This document shows positions 1 through 9,290 of a DNA stretch of 64,000 bases, in pieces. Position 1 is the first letter of the stretch; every line of letters starts with the position of its first letter. The notes below the pieces were generated by a model. That model worked only from the letters and a program-made list of their open reading frames with translations. It was not told the DNA's origin and did no database searches. A program made the position numbers and the translations under genes. Source of the DNA: JAVWMQ01 sp036637375 (GTDB taxonomy: Bacteria > Bacillota > Clostridia > Peptostreptococcales > Anaerovoracaceae); contig JAVWMQ010000004.1 of NCBI GenBank assembly GCA_036637375.1, positions 1-64,000 on the forward strand, written 5' to 3'.

Positions 1-49
1 ATTTTTTCGATACAGAGATAACTTAAATATAGTTATTTCCATGTATATA

Positions 50-58
50 TGATATAAT
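50..58 (+). promoter_or_regulatory. Extended -10 promoter for queH-asnA-priA unit
   Basis: TGATATAAT gives a perfect -10 hexamer with the TG extension, about 45 bases before the queH start. No good -35 is visible at the usual distance, which fits an extended -10 promoter. An identical TGATATAAT precedes yicC, gmk and kdpD in this window. Confidence 0.55.
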
Positions 59-104
59 ATTGTGTTGTAAATGTATACTTATTTTTGATTTTTAGGAGTT
101 TGAA

Positions 105-743
105 ATGTCTGAATTAGATTATAAAATTAATATTAAACAAAATCATGATATGGTATTAAATTCTGTGTCAATTACAAGGGAAAAACCTAGCCTTTTGCTT
201 CACAGTTGTTGTGGCCCTTGCAGTACGGCTGTAATTGAAAGACTTGCGGAAGACTATAACATTACTGTTTATTTTTATAATCCAAACATAACAGATGCAA
301 AGGAATATATCAAAAGGAGAGACTCTCAATTGCTTGTAATTGATGAGTATAATAAGGAACATAAACACGAAAATAAAGTATCATTTCTCGAAGGGACTTA
401 TGATACTAGAGCTTTTTACAAAATCATCGAGGGGCTTGAAAACGAGCCTGAGGGCGGGGGCAGGTGCAAGAAGTGCTATTTGCTAAGATTAGAGCAAACG
501 GCAATTATGGCTAGCATGAATAATTATGATTCATTTGCTACTACTTTAACCATAAGCCCACACAAAAGCTTTGAAATTATAGGTGAAATTGGTAATAAAG
601 TATCAATGGAATATGGGGTTAATTTTTTGAATGAAAATTTCAAAAAGAAGGCTGGATTTCAACGAAGCATAGAGCTTTCAAAAAAATATAATTTGTACAG
701 GCAGAATTTTTGCGGATGTGAATTTTCTGTTTGGGAGAAATAG
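105..743 (+). CDS. queH: Epoxyqueuosine reductase QueH
   Basis: Cytoplasmic enzyme of the QueH (formerly DUF208) family that reduces epoxyqueuosine to queuosine in tRNA as the last step of queuosine modification. The 212-residue protein has the family's cysteine pattern: Cys35-Cys36 and Cys39 near the N-terminus (HSCCGPC), Cys121 and Cys124 (CKKC) and Cys203/Cys205 at the C-terminus (FCGC), expected to hold an iron-sulfur cluster and a second metal. The start follows AGGAGT at good spacing. It is first in an apparent operon, 13 bases ahead of asnA. QueH is the non-homologous replacement for QueG, which fits an anaerobe. The family call is firm; membership of the operon is inferred from spacing. 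Confidence 0.9.
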   Translation: MSELDYKINIKQNHDMVLNSVSITREKPSLLLHSCCGPCSTAVIERLAEDYNITVYFYNPNITDAKEYIKRRDSQLLVIDEYNKEHKHENKVSFLEGTYDTRAFYKIIEGLENEPEGGGRCKKCYLLRLEQTAIMASMNNYDSFATTLTISPHKSFEIIGEIGNKVSMEYGVNFLNENFKKKAGFQRSIELSKKYNLYRQNFCGCEFSVWEK

Positions 744-756
744 ACGGAGGTAAAAG

Positions 757-1767
757 ATGTCAAAATTAATAATACCAGAGGGATATACACCAGTAATTGA
801 CTATATGGAAAGTCAAAGAGCAATTAAAAAAATTAAAGACTTTTTTCAACAAGAGTTAGCTTATGGGCTAAATCTTAGGAGAGTTTCAGCGCCACTTTTT
901 GTTACACCTGAAAGTGGGCTTAATGACAACCTAAGTGGTGTTGAGAGAACTGTAGGATTTAGCATTAAGGATATGGGAGAACAAAACGTTGAGATTGTAC
1001 AGTCTTTGGCGAAGTGGAAGAGAATGGCTCTTGGCAAATACAGAATTCAACCAGGACATGGACTTTATACAGATATGAATGCTATACGTAGAGATGAAGA
1101 ACTTGACAATATTCATTCAATTTATGTTGACCAGTGGGATTGGGAAAAGGTTATAAGACAGTCTGACAGGACAGAGGAATATCTAGAAGAGGTTGTGAAT
1201 AAACTTTATACAGCAATTAAGAATTTGGGGGATTATGTAAATAGGCATTATCCTGAATTAAAAACTGAACTTCCAAATGAAATTTTCTTCATTACTTCTC
1301 AGGAACTAGAAAATATGTATCCTGACTTGGATCCAAAAGCGAGAGAAGATGCAATAACAAAGGAAAAGAGAGCAGTATTTATTTCAAAAATAGGAAAAAT
1401 TCTTATTTCAGGAGAAAAACATGATGGAAGAGCTCCTGATTATGATGATTGGGAACTTAATGGAGATATTATTCTTTGGAATGATACTCTAAATCAGGCA
1501 TTTGAAATTTCATCTATGGGCATTAGAGTAGATGAGGAAGCTATGGCTAGACAATTAAAACTTGCAGGAGCTATGGATAGAAGTGAGCTACCATTCCATC
1601 AAGCTATTTTAAATAAAGAATTACCATACACAATTGGTGGTGGAATTGGACAGAGCAGATTATGTATGTTCTTTTTGAGAAAAGCGCATATTGGGGAAGT
1701 ACAAGTTTCAGTATGGCCAGAGGATATGATTAAAGATTGTGAGGAAAACGATATTTTCTTGCTTTAG
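757..1767 (+). CDS. asnA: Aspartate-ammonia ligase (asparagine synthetase A)
   Basis: Makes asparagine from aspartate, ammonia and ATP in the cytoplasm. The 336-residue length and the whole sequence, from the LIIPEGY start through the C-terminal GGGIGQSRLCM block, match AsnA, which has a class II aminoacyl-tRNA-synthetase fold. A strong GGAGG lies 8 bases before the ATG. It sits between queH and priA with gaps of about 12 bases, so co-transcription is likely. The window also encodes the unrelated glutamine-dependent AsnB at 56.5 kb, so the cell has ammonia- and glutamine-using routes to asparagine. Confidence 0.95.
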   Translation: MSKLIIPEGYTPVIDYMESQRAIKKIKDFFQQELAYGLNLRRVSAPLFVTPESGLNDNLSGVERTVGFSIKDMGEQNVEIVQSLAKWKRMALGKYRIQPGHGLYTDMNAIRRDEELDNIHSIYVDQWDWEKVIRQSDRTEEYLEEVVNKLYTAIKNLGDYVNRHYPELKTELPNEIFFITSQELENMYPDLDPKAREDAITKEKRAVFISKIGKILISGEKHDGRAPDYDDWELNGDIILWNDTLNQAFEISSMGIRVDEEAMARQLKLAGAMDRSELPFHQAILNKELPYTIGGGIGQSRLCMFFLRKAHIGEVQVSVWPEDMIKDCEENDIFLL

Positions 1768-1778
1768 GATGGAGAATT

Positions 1779-3788
1779 ATGAAGTATGTAAATCTAGTAA
1801 TAGATAATAAAAGTGATAGCACTGATAATTATTATACTTATGGCTGTAACTTTGATGATATAAAAATAGGACAAAAGGTTTACGTACCATTCAATCGTGG
1901 AAACAAAATTAAGGCTGCATATGTTTTTGAAATAATTGATGAACCAAAAAAAGAATTCAAGGAATTAAAATATGTAGCGGAAATAGATGAAGATATATGT
2001 CTCTTTGAAGAAATTATTGACACATGTGTTTTTATGAAGAATAGATACTTGTGTAGATATATAGATGCAATAAATTTATTTACCCCAGCAGGCAAAAAAG
2101 CGAAACGTAGAGTTGAGGGGAAGCCCCTAAAAGAGCTTACAGGGGAAAAACAGAATATCAATGAGTTGACGAAGGAACAGGAATATGCACTTAGTCAGAT
2201 TAATGAGCGAATTTGTACTAATAATCATGAACTTTTTTTGCTTCATGGAGTTACAGGAAGTGGAAAGACGGAAGTTTACATGAAAGCTATTGAAGAAGCT
2301 ATAAATCATGGCAAAAATGCAATTATGCTAGTTCCGGAAATAACACTTACAAAGCAGATTATAGATAGATTCATAGATAGGTTTGGAAAGGATCAAATTG
2401 CTGTTTTGCATAGCAAGCTTACAATGGGTGAGCGTTATGACGAGTGGGTGAGAATTAGAAATGGTCAAGTTCGTATAGTAATAGGAGCGAGATCAGCCAT
2501 ATTTGCCCCACTCCAAAATATTGGTGTAATCGTTCTTGATGAGGAGCATGAAGCGACGTATAAGTCGGATATGTCACCTAAATATGACACTATTGAAATA
2601 GCAATCAAAAGGAGTAAAGTTTATAATGGTGTAGTGATAATGGGAAGTGCTACGCCTTCAGTTGTAAGTTTTCATAGAAGTAATATGGGAATTTACAAGA
2701 AACTTGAACTATCTCATAGGTATAATAATGTTTTGCCACCAAAGGTTAGCATTGTTGATATGGGCGAAGAATTGAGAAGTGGAAATAGAAGTGTTCTTAG
2801 CAAAAAACTATACGACGATATAGCTTTCACATTGCAAAAGAAACAGCAAGTTATTTTGTTTCTAAATAGAAGAGGACATTCTACATTTGTGTCTTGTAGG
2901 GATTGTGGACATGTACTTGTTTGTGAAGACTGTAATATTTCTCTTACTTATCATCAGAATTCGCAAAAACTTATGTGCCACTATTGTGGTAAATCTGAAA
3001 AAATACCAAACTCATGCCCTAAATGCGGCAGCAAATATATTAAATATTTTGGTGTTGGTACAGAAAAACTAGAACTTGAAGTTTTAAAATATTTTTCGGA
3101 ATATAACATAGGTAGACTTGATTTTGACACTACACAAAAACGTGGTGAAATCAATAAGATTTTAAATGATTTCGGTAAAAAAAGGATAGACATTCTAATA
3201 GGCACCCAGCTTGTTGCAAAAGGTCTTGATTTTAAAAATGTAGGTTTAGTAGGAATAATTGCAGCTGATTTAGCTCTCAATATTCCAGATTATAGATCGA
3301 GTGAACGAGCATTTCAGCTTATAACACAAGCGGCAGGTCGTGCTGGCAGAGGGGACGAACAGGGCAAAGTAATTGTTCAAACATACTCAAAGGATAATTA
3401 CGCTATCGTTGCAGGGGCGAACCAGGATTATACGTTTTTTTATGAGCAAGAAATTAGATATAGAGAACTAATGGATTATCCACCATTTGGGAACTTAATA
3501 GTAATTCAGATTGCAAGTGCTAAAAAAGACAAATTAATTGCAGTTGGAGAGAAACTAACTAGATTTATAAGTACAGAGTTAGAGCCCAAAAGGATAATAA
3601 GCAATACTAATATTGTTAGTGATAACAAAAAAGAAAAATACAAAAAGAATATTCTAATAAAATGTGCTACACATGAAAAAAATAAGATTTTAGGAATTGT
3701 TTTGTTAATAAAAGAAGAAGTAAAGAGTAATAAAGATAATGTTAGTGTGGTCGTAGACATTGACCCATACAGTATTTGGAGGAATTAA
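1779..3788 (+). CDS. priA: Primosomal replication-restart helicase PriA, short form
   Basis: Superfamily 2 DNA helicase that restarts stalled replication forks by loading the replicative helicase. Residues 1-105 resemble the 3'-end-binding domain; the Walker A motif GVTGSGKTE is at 157-165 and the DEEH box at 254-257; eight cysteines in CxxC pairs follow in the zinc-binding insert, and the C-terminal helicase lobe with QAAGRAGR is intact. At 669 residues it is shorter than E. coli PriA (about 732) and much shorter than the Bacillus protein. The loss lies between the N-terminal domain and Walker A, where a winged-helix domain is expected and only about 30 residues remain. It overlaps the ribosome site of def. 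Confidence 0.93.
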   Translation: MKYVNLVIDNKSDSTDNYYTYGCNFDDIKIGQKVYVPFNRGNKIKAAYVFEIIDEPKKEFKELKYVAEIDEDICLFEEIIDTCVFMKNRYLCRYIDAINLFTPAGKKAKRRVEGKPLKELTGEKQNINELTKEQEYALSQINERICTNNHELFLLHGVTGSGKTEVYMKAIEEAINHGKNAIMLVPEITLTKQIIDRFIDRFGKDQIAVLHSKLTMGERYDEWVRIRNGQVRIVIGARSAIFAPLQNIGVIVLDEEHEATYKSDMSPKYDTIEIAIKRSKVYNGVVIMGSATPSVVSFHRSNMGIYKKLELSHRYNNVLPPKVSIVDMGEELRSGNRSVLSKKLYDDIAFTLQKKQQVILFLNRRGHSTFVSCRDCGHVLVCEDCNISLTYHQNSQKLMCHYCGKSEKIPNSCPKCGSKYIKYFGVGTEKLELEVLKYFSEYNIGRLDFDTTQKRGEINKILNDFGKKRIDILIGTQLVAKGLDFKNVGLVGIIAADLALNIPDYRSSERAFQLITQAAGRAGRGDEQGKVIVQTYSKDNYAIVAGANQDYTFFYEQEIRYRELMDYPPFGNLIVIQIASAKKDKLIAVGEKLTRFISTELEPKRIISNTNIVSDNKKEKYKKNILIKCATHEKNKILGIVLLIKEEVKSNKDNVSVVVDIDPYSIWRN

Positions 3789-3790
3789 AG

Positions 3791-4264
3791 ATGGCGCTTA
3801 GAAATGTTGTTGTTAAAGGTGATGAAGTATTAGGTAAAAAATGCAGAGAAGTAACAGAGATTACGGATAGAATTGAAACGTTGCTAGATGATATGACAGA
3901 AACTATGAGATTTGAAAACGGTGTTGGAATTGCAGCGCCGCAAGTTGGTGTTGCTAGACGAATTTGCATAATAGAGCCAGAAGAAGATATGTTAATAGAA
4001 ATGATAAATCCTGAAATATTAGAAGCTACAGGAACTCAACTTGGTAGCGAAGGTTGTTTAAGCGTGCCAGGAGTAATTGGCGATGTTGAGAGACCGGAGA
4101 GATTAGTTGTTAGATACATGGAACGTAATGGCGATGAAATTATAGAGGAATTTATAGGATTTCCGGCAGTAGTAGCATCACATGAAATTGACCACTTAAA
4201 TGGAGTTTTATTCGTTGACAAGGCGACTAATATTAGAAATATAGAGGAAGATGAAGAGGAGTAA
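3791..4264 (+). CDS. def: Peptide deformylase
   Basis: Removes the N-formyl group from new proteins. All three family motifs are present: GVGIAAPQ at residues 44-51, EGCLS with metal ligand Cys89, and HEIDH with ligands His131 and His135. I place the start at the ATG reading MALRNVV, 8 bases after GGAGG, rather than at an in-frame start 15 bases upstream inside priA. That gives 157 residues. It is followed 6 bases later by fmt, which adds the formyl group that this enzyme removes. The acidic C-terminal tail (EEDEEE) lies beyond the fold. Confidence 0.95.
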   Translation: MALRNVVVKGDEVLGKKCREVTEITDRIETLLDDMTETMRFENGVGIAAPQVGVARRICIIEPEEDMLIEMINPEILEATGTQLGSEGCLSVPGVIGDVERPERLVVRYMERNGDEIIEEFIGFPAVVASHEIDHLNGVLFVDKATNIRNIEEDEEE

Positions 4265-4270
4265 GCTAAA

Positions 4271-5200
4271 ATGAAGGTAATATACATGGGAACCCCGGAT
4301 TTTGCAGTAAAGGCCTTGGAGGTTCTAGTTGAAGAGGGGCATGAAGTAGGATATGTAGTTAGCCAACCAGATGCAGCTAAGGACAGAGGCAAAAAGGTAA
4401 AACCAACACCAGTTAAGGCTAAAGCCTTAGAATATGGGATTGAAGTTTTGGCACCTCAAAAGATTAGGGGAAATGAAGAATTTTTTGAAACTATAAAAGC
4501 TTATAAACCAGACTTAATAGTTGTAGCTGCTTATGGCAAAATTCTTCCAAAAGAAATACTGGAATTACCTCCAAAAGGGTGTATAAACATACATGCATCA
4601 ATATTGCCAAGACATAGAGGTGCAGCACCTATACAAAGAGCAATTATTGAAGGTGATGAAGAGACTGGCGTAACATTAATGCTTATGGAAGAAGGTCTTG
4701 ATACTGGAGATATGCTTGCAACTTCAAGAATTAAAATTAACAAAAAAACAGGCGGGGAGTTACATGATGAACTTTCTGTTATAGGTGCAGAACTTTTAAG
4801 AGAGAATCTGGAAAAAATTGAAATGGGTCAGCTAATACCAATTAAGCAAGACGATAGTCAAGCAACATATGCACAGATGATTTTCAAAAAAGATGCAATG
4901 TTAGATTTTTCTAAATCTGCAGTGGAAATTGAAAGAGCAATACGAGGTTTTAACCCTTGGCCAGTGTGTTATACAAGCTATAATGGCAATATGTTAAAGA
5001 TTTGGGAAGCGGATGTTGCTGATACAAATAATGAGAAGGTACCAGGAACAATTCTTAGTGCCTCAAAAGATGGAATTGAGATTGCAACAGGTAAAGGAAG
5101 CCTGATTGCCAAGAAAGTTCAAGTAGCAGGCAAGAAACCTATGAAGGTTGAAGACTTCTTACGTGGTAATAACATTGAAATATTATCAGTTTTAGGGTAA
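4271..5200 (+). CDS. fmt: Methionyl-tRNA formyltransferase
   Basis: Transfers a formyl group from 10-formyltetrahydrofolate to methionyl-tRNA(fMet). The 309-residue protein has the N-terminal formyltransferase fold (start MKVIYMGTPDFAV), the folate-binding SILPRHRGAAPI block with its catalytic Asn-His region, and the C-terminal GFNPWP motif of the tRNA-binding domain. It directly follows def. The 83-base gap after it is the first real break in this cluster. Confidence 0.96.
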   Translation: MKVIYMGTPDFAVKALEVLVEEGHEVGYVVSQPDAAKDRGKKVKPTPVKAKALEYGIEVLAPQKIRGNEEFFETIKAYKPDLIVVAAYGKILPKEILELPPKGCINIHASILPRHRGAAPIQRAIIEGDEETGVTLMLMEEGLDTGDMLATSRIKINKKTGGELHDELSVIGAELLRENLEKIEMGQLIPIKQDDSQATYAQMIFKKDAMLDFSKSAVEIERAIRGFNPWPVCYTSYNGNMLKIWEADVADTNNEKVPGTILSASKDGIEIATGKGSLIAKKVQVAGKKPMKVEDFLRGNNIEILSVLG

Positions 5201-5227
5201 AATATAATAAGCGAATTTATAACTGTT

Positions 5228-5254
5228 TTGACAGTAAACAAGTATGAATATATT
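5228..5254 (+). promoter_or_regulatory. Possible internal promoter before rsmB
   Basis: TTGACA at 5228-5233 is followed after a short 15-base spacer by TATATT at 5249-5254, in the 83-base gap between fmt and rsmB. The spacer is shorter than ideal, so this is only a candidate secondary promoter. Confidence 0.3.
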
Positions 5255-5283
5255 TAGAATAATTAGGATAGGAGGCGACATTA

Positions 5284-6576
5284 GTGGACATTAATAGAAA
5301 GACGGCATATTTCACTTTGATGGATATAGAACAAAAAAAACAATATTCAAATTTAGCACTAAATCATCACATACTATGTATGAAGCCGACATCGCAAGGC
5401 TTTGTTAGGGAACTTGTGTATGGGGTACTAGAGAACAAATATTTAATAGACTATATCATTAATCAACTGATACCAAAGGATGTTTCCAAAGTCAAGAAGC
5501 AAGATTTGACTATTTTGAGAATGGGAATTTATCAAATTGCAAAAATGAATTCAGTGCCAGAATATGCAGCGGTAAATGAAAGCGTAATGTTAGCAAAGAA
5601 ATTCGCAAGAGGCAGAGAAAAGTTTGTTAATGGTGTTCTAAGATCATATATTAGCAATAGATTTAGTATCAATCTACCAAAGAGGGAAGATGACGAAATA
5701 CGATATTTATCAGTTAAATATTCATATGAGCCATGGATTGTTAAACTTTGGCTTTCTGAATATGATGTGGAGTTTGTAGAGAAACTTCTTGAAGAAGGAA
5801 ATAAGACTCCAGGAGTTACAATACGTCTAAATTGGTTAAAAGGTATGAAACGTGATGTAATTAAGGGTCTTGAAGAACGAGGCTTTGAAGTAGAGCAAGG
5901 TAAGCTTTGTAGCAATGCTTTACATGTAAAGGGGGGAGACCTACTTGATACAGGAATGTACAAAATGGGTGTTTTTTCCATACAGGATGAAGCTTCTCAA
6001 CTTGTGGTAAATATGCTTGAACCTAATGATACGGATGTTGTTATGGATGTGTGCGCAGCACCTGGTGGTAAAACTTTAGCTATAGCAGAGGCTATGAACA
6101 ATAAGGGCACAGTAATAGCTAGAGATATATATAAACGTAAAGTTGAAATAATAAATAAAGAAGCAAAGCGACTAGGATTAACTAATGTTCAGACGGGGAC
6201 ATGGGATGCTGCAAAGCTAGACTCAAGTATGGTTGAGCAAGCAGATAAGGTACTAGTTGATGCACCATGCTCTGGTTTAGGTGTTATTCGTAGAAAACCA
6301 GAAATTAAATACAAAAAACTAACAGAGGAATTAAGACTATTACCTGTCAAGCAATTGTCAATTCTAAAGACAGCGGCTAAATACGTCAAACCGGGTGGGA
6401 TTTTAATGTACAGCACATGTACAATTAACTCTTACGAAAATCAAAAGGTTGTCGCAGATTTTTTGAGAAACAATAGTAGGTTTGATTTAATTGAATCAAG
6501 GCAACTTTTGCCGCATGTTGACGGGGCAGATGGATTTTATATATGTAAAATGATTAAAAAGGATAGTATTATTTAA
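5284..6576 (+). CDS. rsmB: 16S rRNA (cytosine-967-C5)-methyltransferase RsmB
   Basis: Methylates C967 of 16S rRNA using S-adenosylmethionine. An N-terminal NusB-like RNA-binding domain (about residues 1-140) precedes the Rossmann methyltransferase domain with VCAAPGGKT, the DAPCSGLG motif and the STCTI motif that carry the two family cysteines. The start is GTG, about 8 bases after a perfect AGGAGGCG. In many Firmicutes rlmN follows rsmB; here the phosphatase gene prpC comes next after 19 bases. Confidence 0.94.
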   Translation: MDINRKTAYFTLMDIEQKKQYSNLALNHHILCMKPTSQGFVRELVYGVLENKYLIDYIINQLIPKDVSKVKKQDLTILRMGIYQIAKMNSVPEYAAVNESVMLAKKFARGREKFVNGVLRSYISNRFSINLPKREDDEIRYLSVKYSYEPWIVKLWLSEYDVEFVEKLLEEGNKTPGVTIRLNWLKGMKRDVIKGLEERGFEVEQGKLCSNALHVKGGDLLDTGMYKMGVFSIQDEASQLVVNMLEPNDTDVVMDVCAAPGGKTLAIAEAMNNKGTVIARDIYKRKVEIINKEAKRLGLTNVQTGTWDAAKLDSSMVEQADKVLVDAPCSGLGVIRRKPEIKYKKLTEELRLLPVKQLSILKTAAKYVKPGGILMYSTCTINSYENQKVVADFLRNNSRFDLIESRQLLPHVDGADGFYICKMIKKDSII

Positions 6577-6595
6577 TTAGAGTGGAGAGCAAAGT

Positions 6596-7345
6596 ATGAT
6601 ACAAATAGGCTTTAAGAGCGACAGAGGTAAAAGGCGAAATAACAACGAGGATGCCTGCTTTGTTATGCCTAAGGAAAATGTTTATATGGTTGCAGATGGA
6701 GTTGGTGGCAACAATGCTGGAGAATGTGCAAGCAATATGGCAGTTAGCAAAATTGCTGAATGTATTAGAGAAAACTCTTTGACTGGAATAGAAGATCAAA
6801 ATGAAATAGCAATATGTTTGAAAAGATATATTGAAATTGCAAACAAAGAAATAATTGATTTTGCACTACACAATAAGGAAAATCGTGGTATGGCAACAAC
6901 CTTAGTGATGTGCTATATCAAGGGAGATACACTTTATATTGCAAATATTGGTGACAGTAGAGCATATATTTATAGACAAGGAGAGTTGTTTCAAATCACA
7001 GAGGATCATAGCTATGTGAACTCGTTAATAAAAATGGGGGCAATTACTCATGAGGAAGCTAAAGATCACGAAAAGGGACACATGATTACAAAAGCGCTTG
7101 GTGCGGCAAAGGAAGCAGATGCAGACTACTATCAAACAAAAATAGTAGATGGAGATGTTGTTTTGCTTTGCACAGATGGGCTTTATGGAGAATTATCTGA
7201 AGGAGAAATTGAAAAATTAATATCACAAGAGGGTGACATGAGTAAACTAGCAGAGAAACTAATTGCTTATGCTAATGAAGCAGGGGGACGAGACAATATT
7301 ACCGCTGTGTGCATTAAAACAAAGGGAGGATGCCAATATGAATAA
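6596..7345 (+). CDS. prpC: PP2C-type serine/threonine phosphatase PrpC (Stp)
   Basis: Metal-dependent PPM-family phosphatase expected to reverse phosphorylation by the adjacent kinase PrkC. Metal-binding aspartates are in ADGVGG, GDSRAY, TDGLYGEL and GRDNITAV, in family order. The 249-residue length is typical. The last codons overlap the first codons of prkC by 8 bases, and the GGGAGGA for prkC lies inside prpC, so the two are probably translationally coupled. Confidence 0.95.
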   Translation: MIQIGFKSDRGKRRNNNEDACFVMPKENVYMVADGVGGNNAGECASNMAVSKIAECIRENSLTGIEDQNEIAICLKRYIEIANKEIIDFALHNKENRGMATTLVMCYIKGDTLYIANIGDSRAYIYRQGELFQITEDHSYVNSLIKMGAITHEEAKDHEKGHMITKALGAAKEADADYYQTKIVDGDVVLLCTDGLYGELSEGEIEKLISQEGDMSKLAEKLIAYANEAGGRDNITAVCIKTKGGCQYE

Positions 7346-9290
7346 CAATGTTATTGCTGGAAGATATGAGCTGATAGAAAAAATCGGCGATGGCGGCATG
7401 GCTGTTGTGTACAAAGCAAAGTGTCGATTGTTAAAGAGGTTTGTTGCAGTAAAAATACTCAAACCAGAATTTACAAATGATGTGAAGTTTATTGAAAGCT
7501 TTAGGAGAGAATCTCATGCGGCTGCTAGTCTTTCTCATCCTAATATTGTGAATATTTTTGATGTTGGAAGAGAAGGAAATATTAACTATATTGTGATGGA
7601 GTTAGTAACAGGCGAAACTCTAAGTGAGATGATCAAAAGAGAAGCTCCAATGGATTATAGAAAAGCTATAGAAATTACTAAGCAAATTGCAGCGGGATTA
7701 TCTGCAGCTCATAAACATAGCATTGTCCATAGAGATGTAAAGCCTCACAATATACTTATTACAGAAGATGGAATAGCTAAGATTACAGACTTTGGTATTG
7801 CAAAGGCTGTGACAAATACAACTATAGTAGATAAAACTAATGATAGGGTTATGGGATCAGTACATTACTTTTCGCCAGAGCAAGCAAGAGGTGGATACGT
7901 TGATGAAAAGTCAGATATATATTCACTAGGTATTGTTTTGTTTGAAATGCTAACAGGCAGAGTACCTTTTGATGGAGACAACCCAGTTACTATAGCATTA
8001 ATGCAAATAAATGAGGAAATAACACCTCCAACAGCGCTAGTACATGGAATACCTCCAAGACTTGAAAAAATTGTATTAAAGGCAACTGAAAAATATCCAA
8101 CAAAGAGATTTAAGAGTGCTGATGAAATGATTGAAGCATTGGACAATTTGGAGCTAGTTACAAGAGTAGTTGGAGCATCAGTATTTAAACCTGCTGATGA
8201 TGAATACATGAGAAAAAGTGAAAAAGATTATCTAAAGAATCTTAGGGACTATGATGATGAAGACGATGACGATGATTACAAACCGTCAAAGGCTAAGCCT
8301 AAGAAGAAGAAAAGTAATAAGTCAAAAAAAGGTAAAAAGAATAAACTAAAGATAATAATTCCAGTAGTTGCAGGAATTCTAGTTATTGCAATTGGTTTAG
8401 GTCTTGCTTTTTCAATGGGTTGGCTAGGTAAAAAAGACATAAAAGTTCCAGATGTAAAAGGAATGACATTTGAAGAGGCAGAATCGGCATTAGAGGCTGT
8501 TAAGCTAAAAATAGAAGTTGGCGAGTATGTTTACTCAGAGGATTATAAACAAGATGATGTATCATCTCAAGATCCAGAAGCCGGGGAAATGGCTCGAAAA
8601 GGTCAAACTGTAACTGTTGAAATTTCTAAAGGCTCAGAAAAAGGTGTAGTTCCTAACTTGCTTGGCAAAACTGAGGCTGAGGCAAAACAGATGATAGAGC
8701 AATACGGATATAAGCTTGGAGATGTAAAAGAAAAAGAGGGTGCTGAGGAAGCTGGAACTGTGCTAGAACAAGACCCTAAAGCAGGAGAAGAGGCTAAACC
8801 AGGAGACACTATTAATATCGTAATTAGTGATGGAAAAGGAAAAAAAGAAGCTGAAGTTCCAAATCTTTTAGGTATGGATTTAGAGGCTGCTAAGACAGCG
8901 CTTGAAAATGCAGGATTAAAAGTTGGTAGAGTATCAGAGGGAGTTAGCGATAGTTATAACTCTGGTGAAGTTATGTGGCAACAATACAACAGTGGTACAA
9001 AGCTTAAAGAAGGAGACACTGTTAATATTAGAGTAAGCCAAGGACAATCATCAGCTGTTGACATTTATGTTGATTTTGGAAGTGCAGAAGAAGAAGTATT
9101 CTACATGACAGTTACAGTCTCTGATAGTAATGGAACTAGAAATATTATTACAAGAGAACAAAAGAAAAAGGCAGATGGTGGTGAAACTATTAGAGTCAAG
9201 GGTAGCGGAAGCGGTACAATTACTGTAATATTTGACGACAAGACTGTAATGAAGAAAACTGTTAACTTCTCAGCAGGAGATGTTGGCTGA
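7338..9290 (+). CDS. prkC: PASTA-domain serine/threonine kinase PrkC
   Basis: Membrane receptor kinase that senses muropeptides or lipid II and regulates wall growth or dormancy in relatives. The ATG at 7338 (MNNNVIAGRY) follows GGGAGGA and gives 650 residues. The kinase domain covers about 10-275, with catalytic Lys39, HRDVKPHN (Asp133) and DFG at 151-153. Next come an acidic then lysine-rich juxtamembrane stretch, one membrane helix at about 338-362, three PASTA repeats (about 367-433, 437-505, 508-576) and an extra C-terminal domain of about 75 residues. Its stop overlaps the rsgA start by one base. Confidence 0.96.
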   Translation: MNNNVIAGRYELIEKIGDGGMAVVYKAKCRLLKRFVAVKILKPEFTNDVKFIESFRRESHAAASLSHPNIVNIFDVGREGNINYIVMELVTGETLSEMIKREAPMDYRKAIEITKQIAAGLSAAHKHSIVHRDVKPHNILITEDGIAKITDFGIAKAVTNTTIVDKTNDRVMGSVHYFSPEQARGGYVDEKSDIYSLGIVLFEMLTGRVPFDGDNPVTIALMQINEEITPPTALVHGIPPRLEKIVLKATEKYPTKRFKSADEMIEALDNLELVTRVVGASVFKPADDEYMRKSEKDYLKNLRDYDDEDDDDDYKPSKAKPKKKKSNKSKKGKKNKLKIIIPVVAGILVIAIGLGLAFSMGWLGKKDIKVPDVKGMTFEEAESALEAVKLKIEVGEYVYSEDYKQDDVSSQDPEAGEMARKGQTVTVEISKGSEKGVVPNLLGKTEAEAKQMIEQYGYKLGDVKEKEGAEEAGTVLEQDPKAGEEAKPGDTINIVISDGKGKKEAEVPNLLGMDLEAAKTALENAGLKVGRVSEGVSDSYNSGEVMWQQYNSGTKLKEGDTVNIRVSQGQSSAVDIYVDFGSAEEEVFYMTVTVSDSNGTRNIITREQKKKADGGETIRVKGSGSGTITVIFDDKTVMKKTVNFSAGDVG

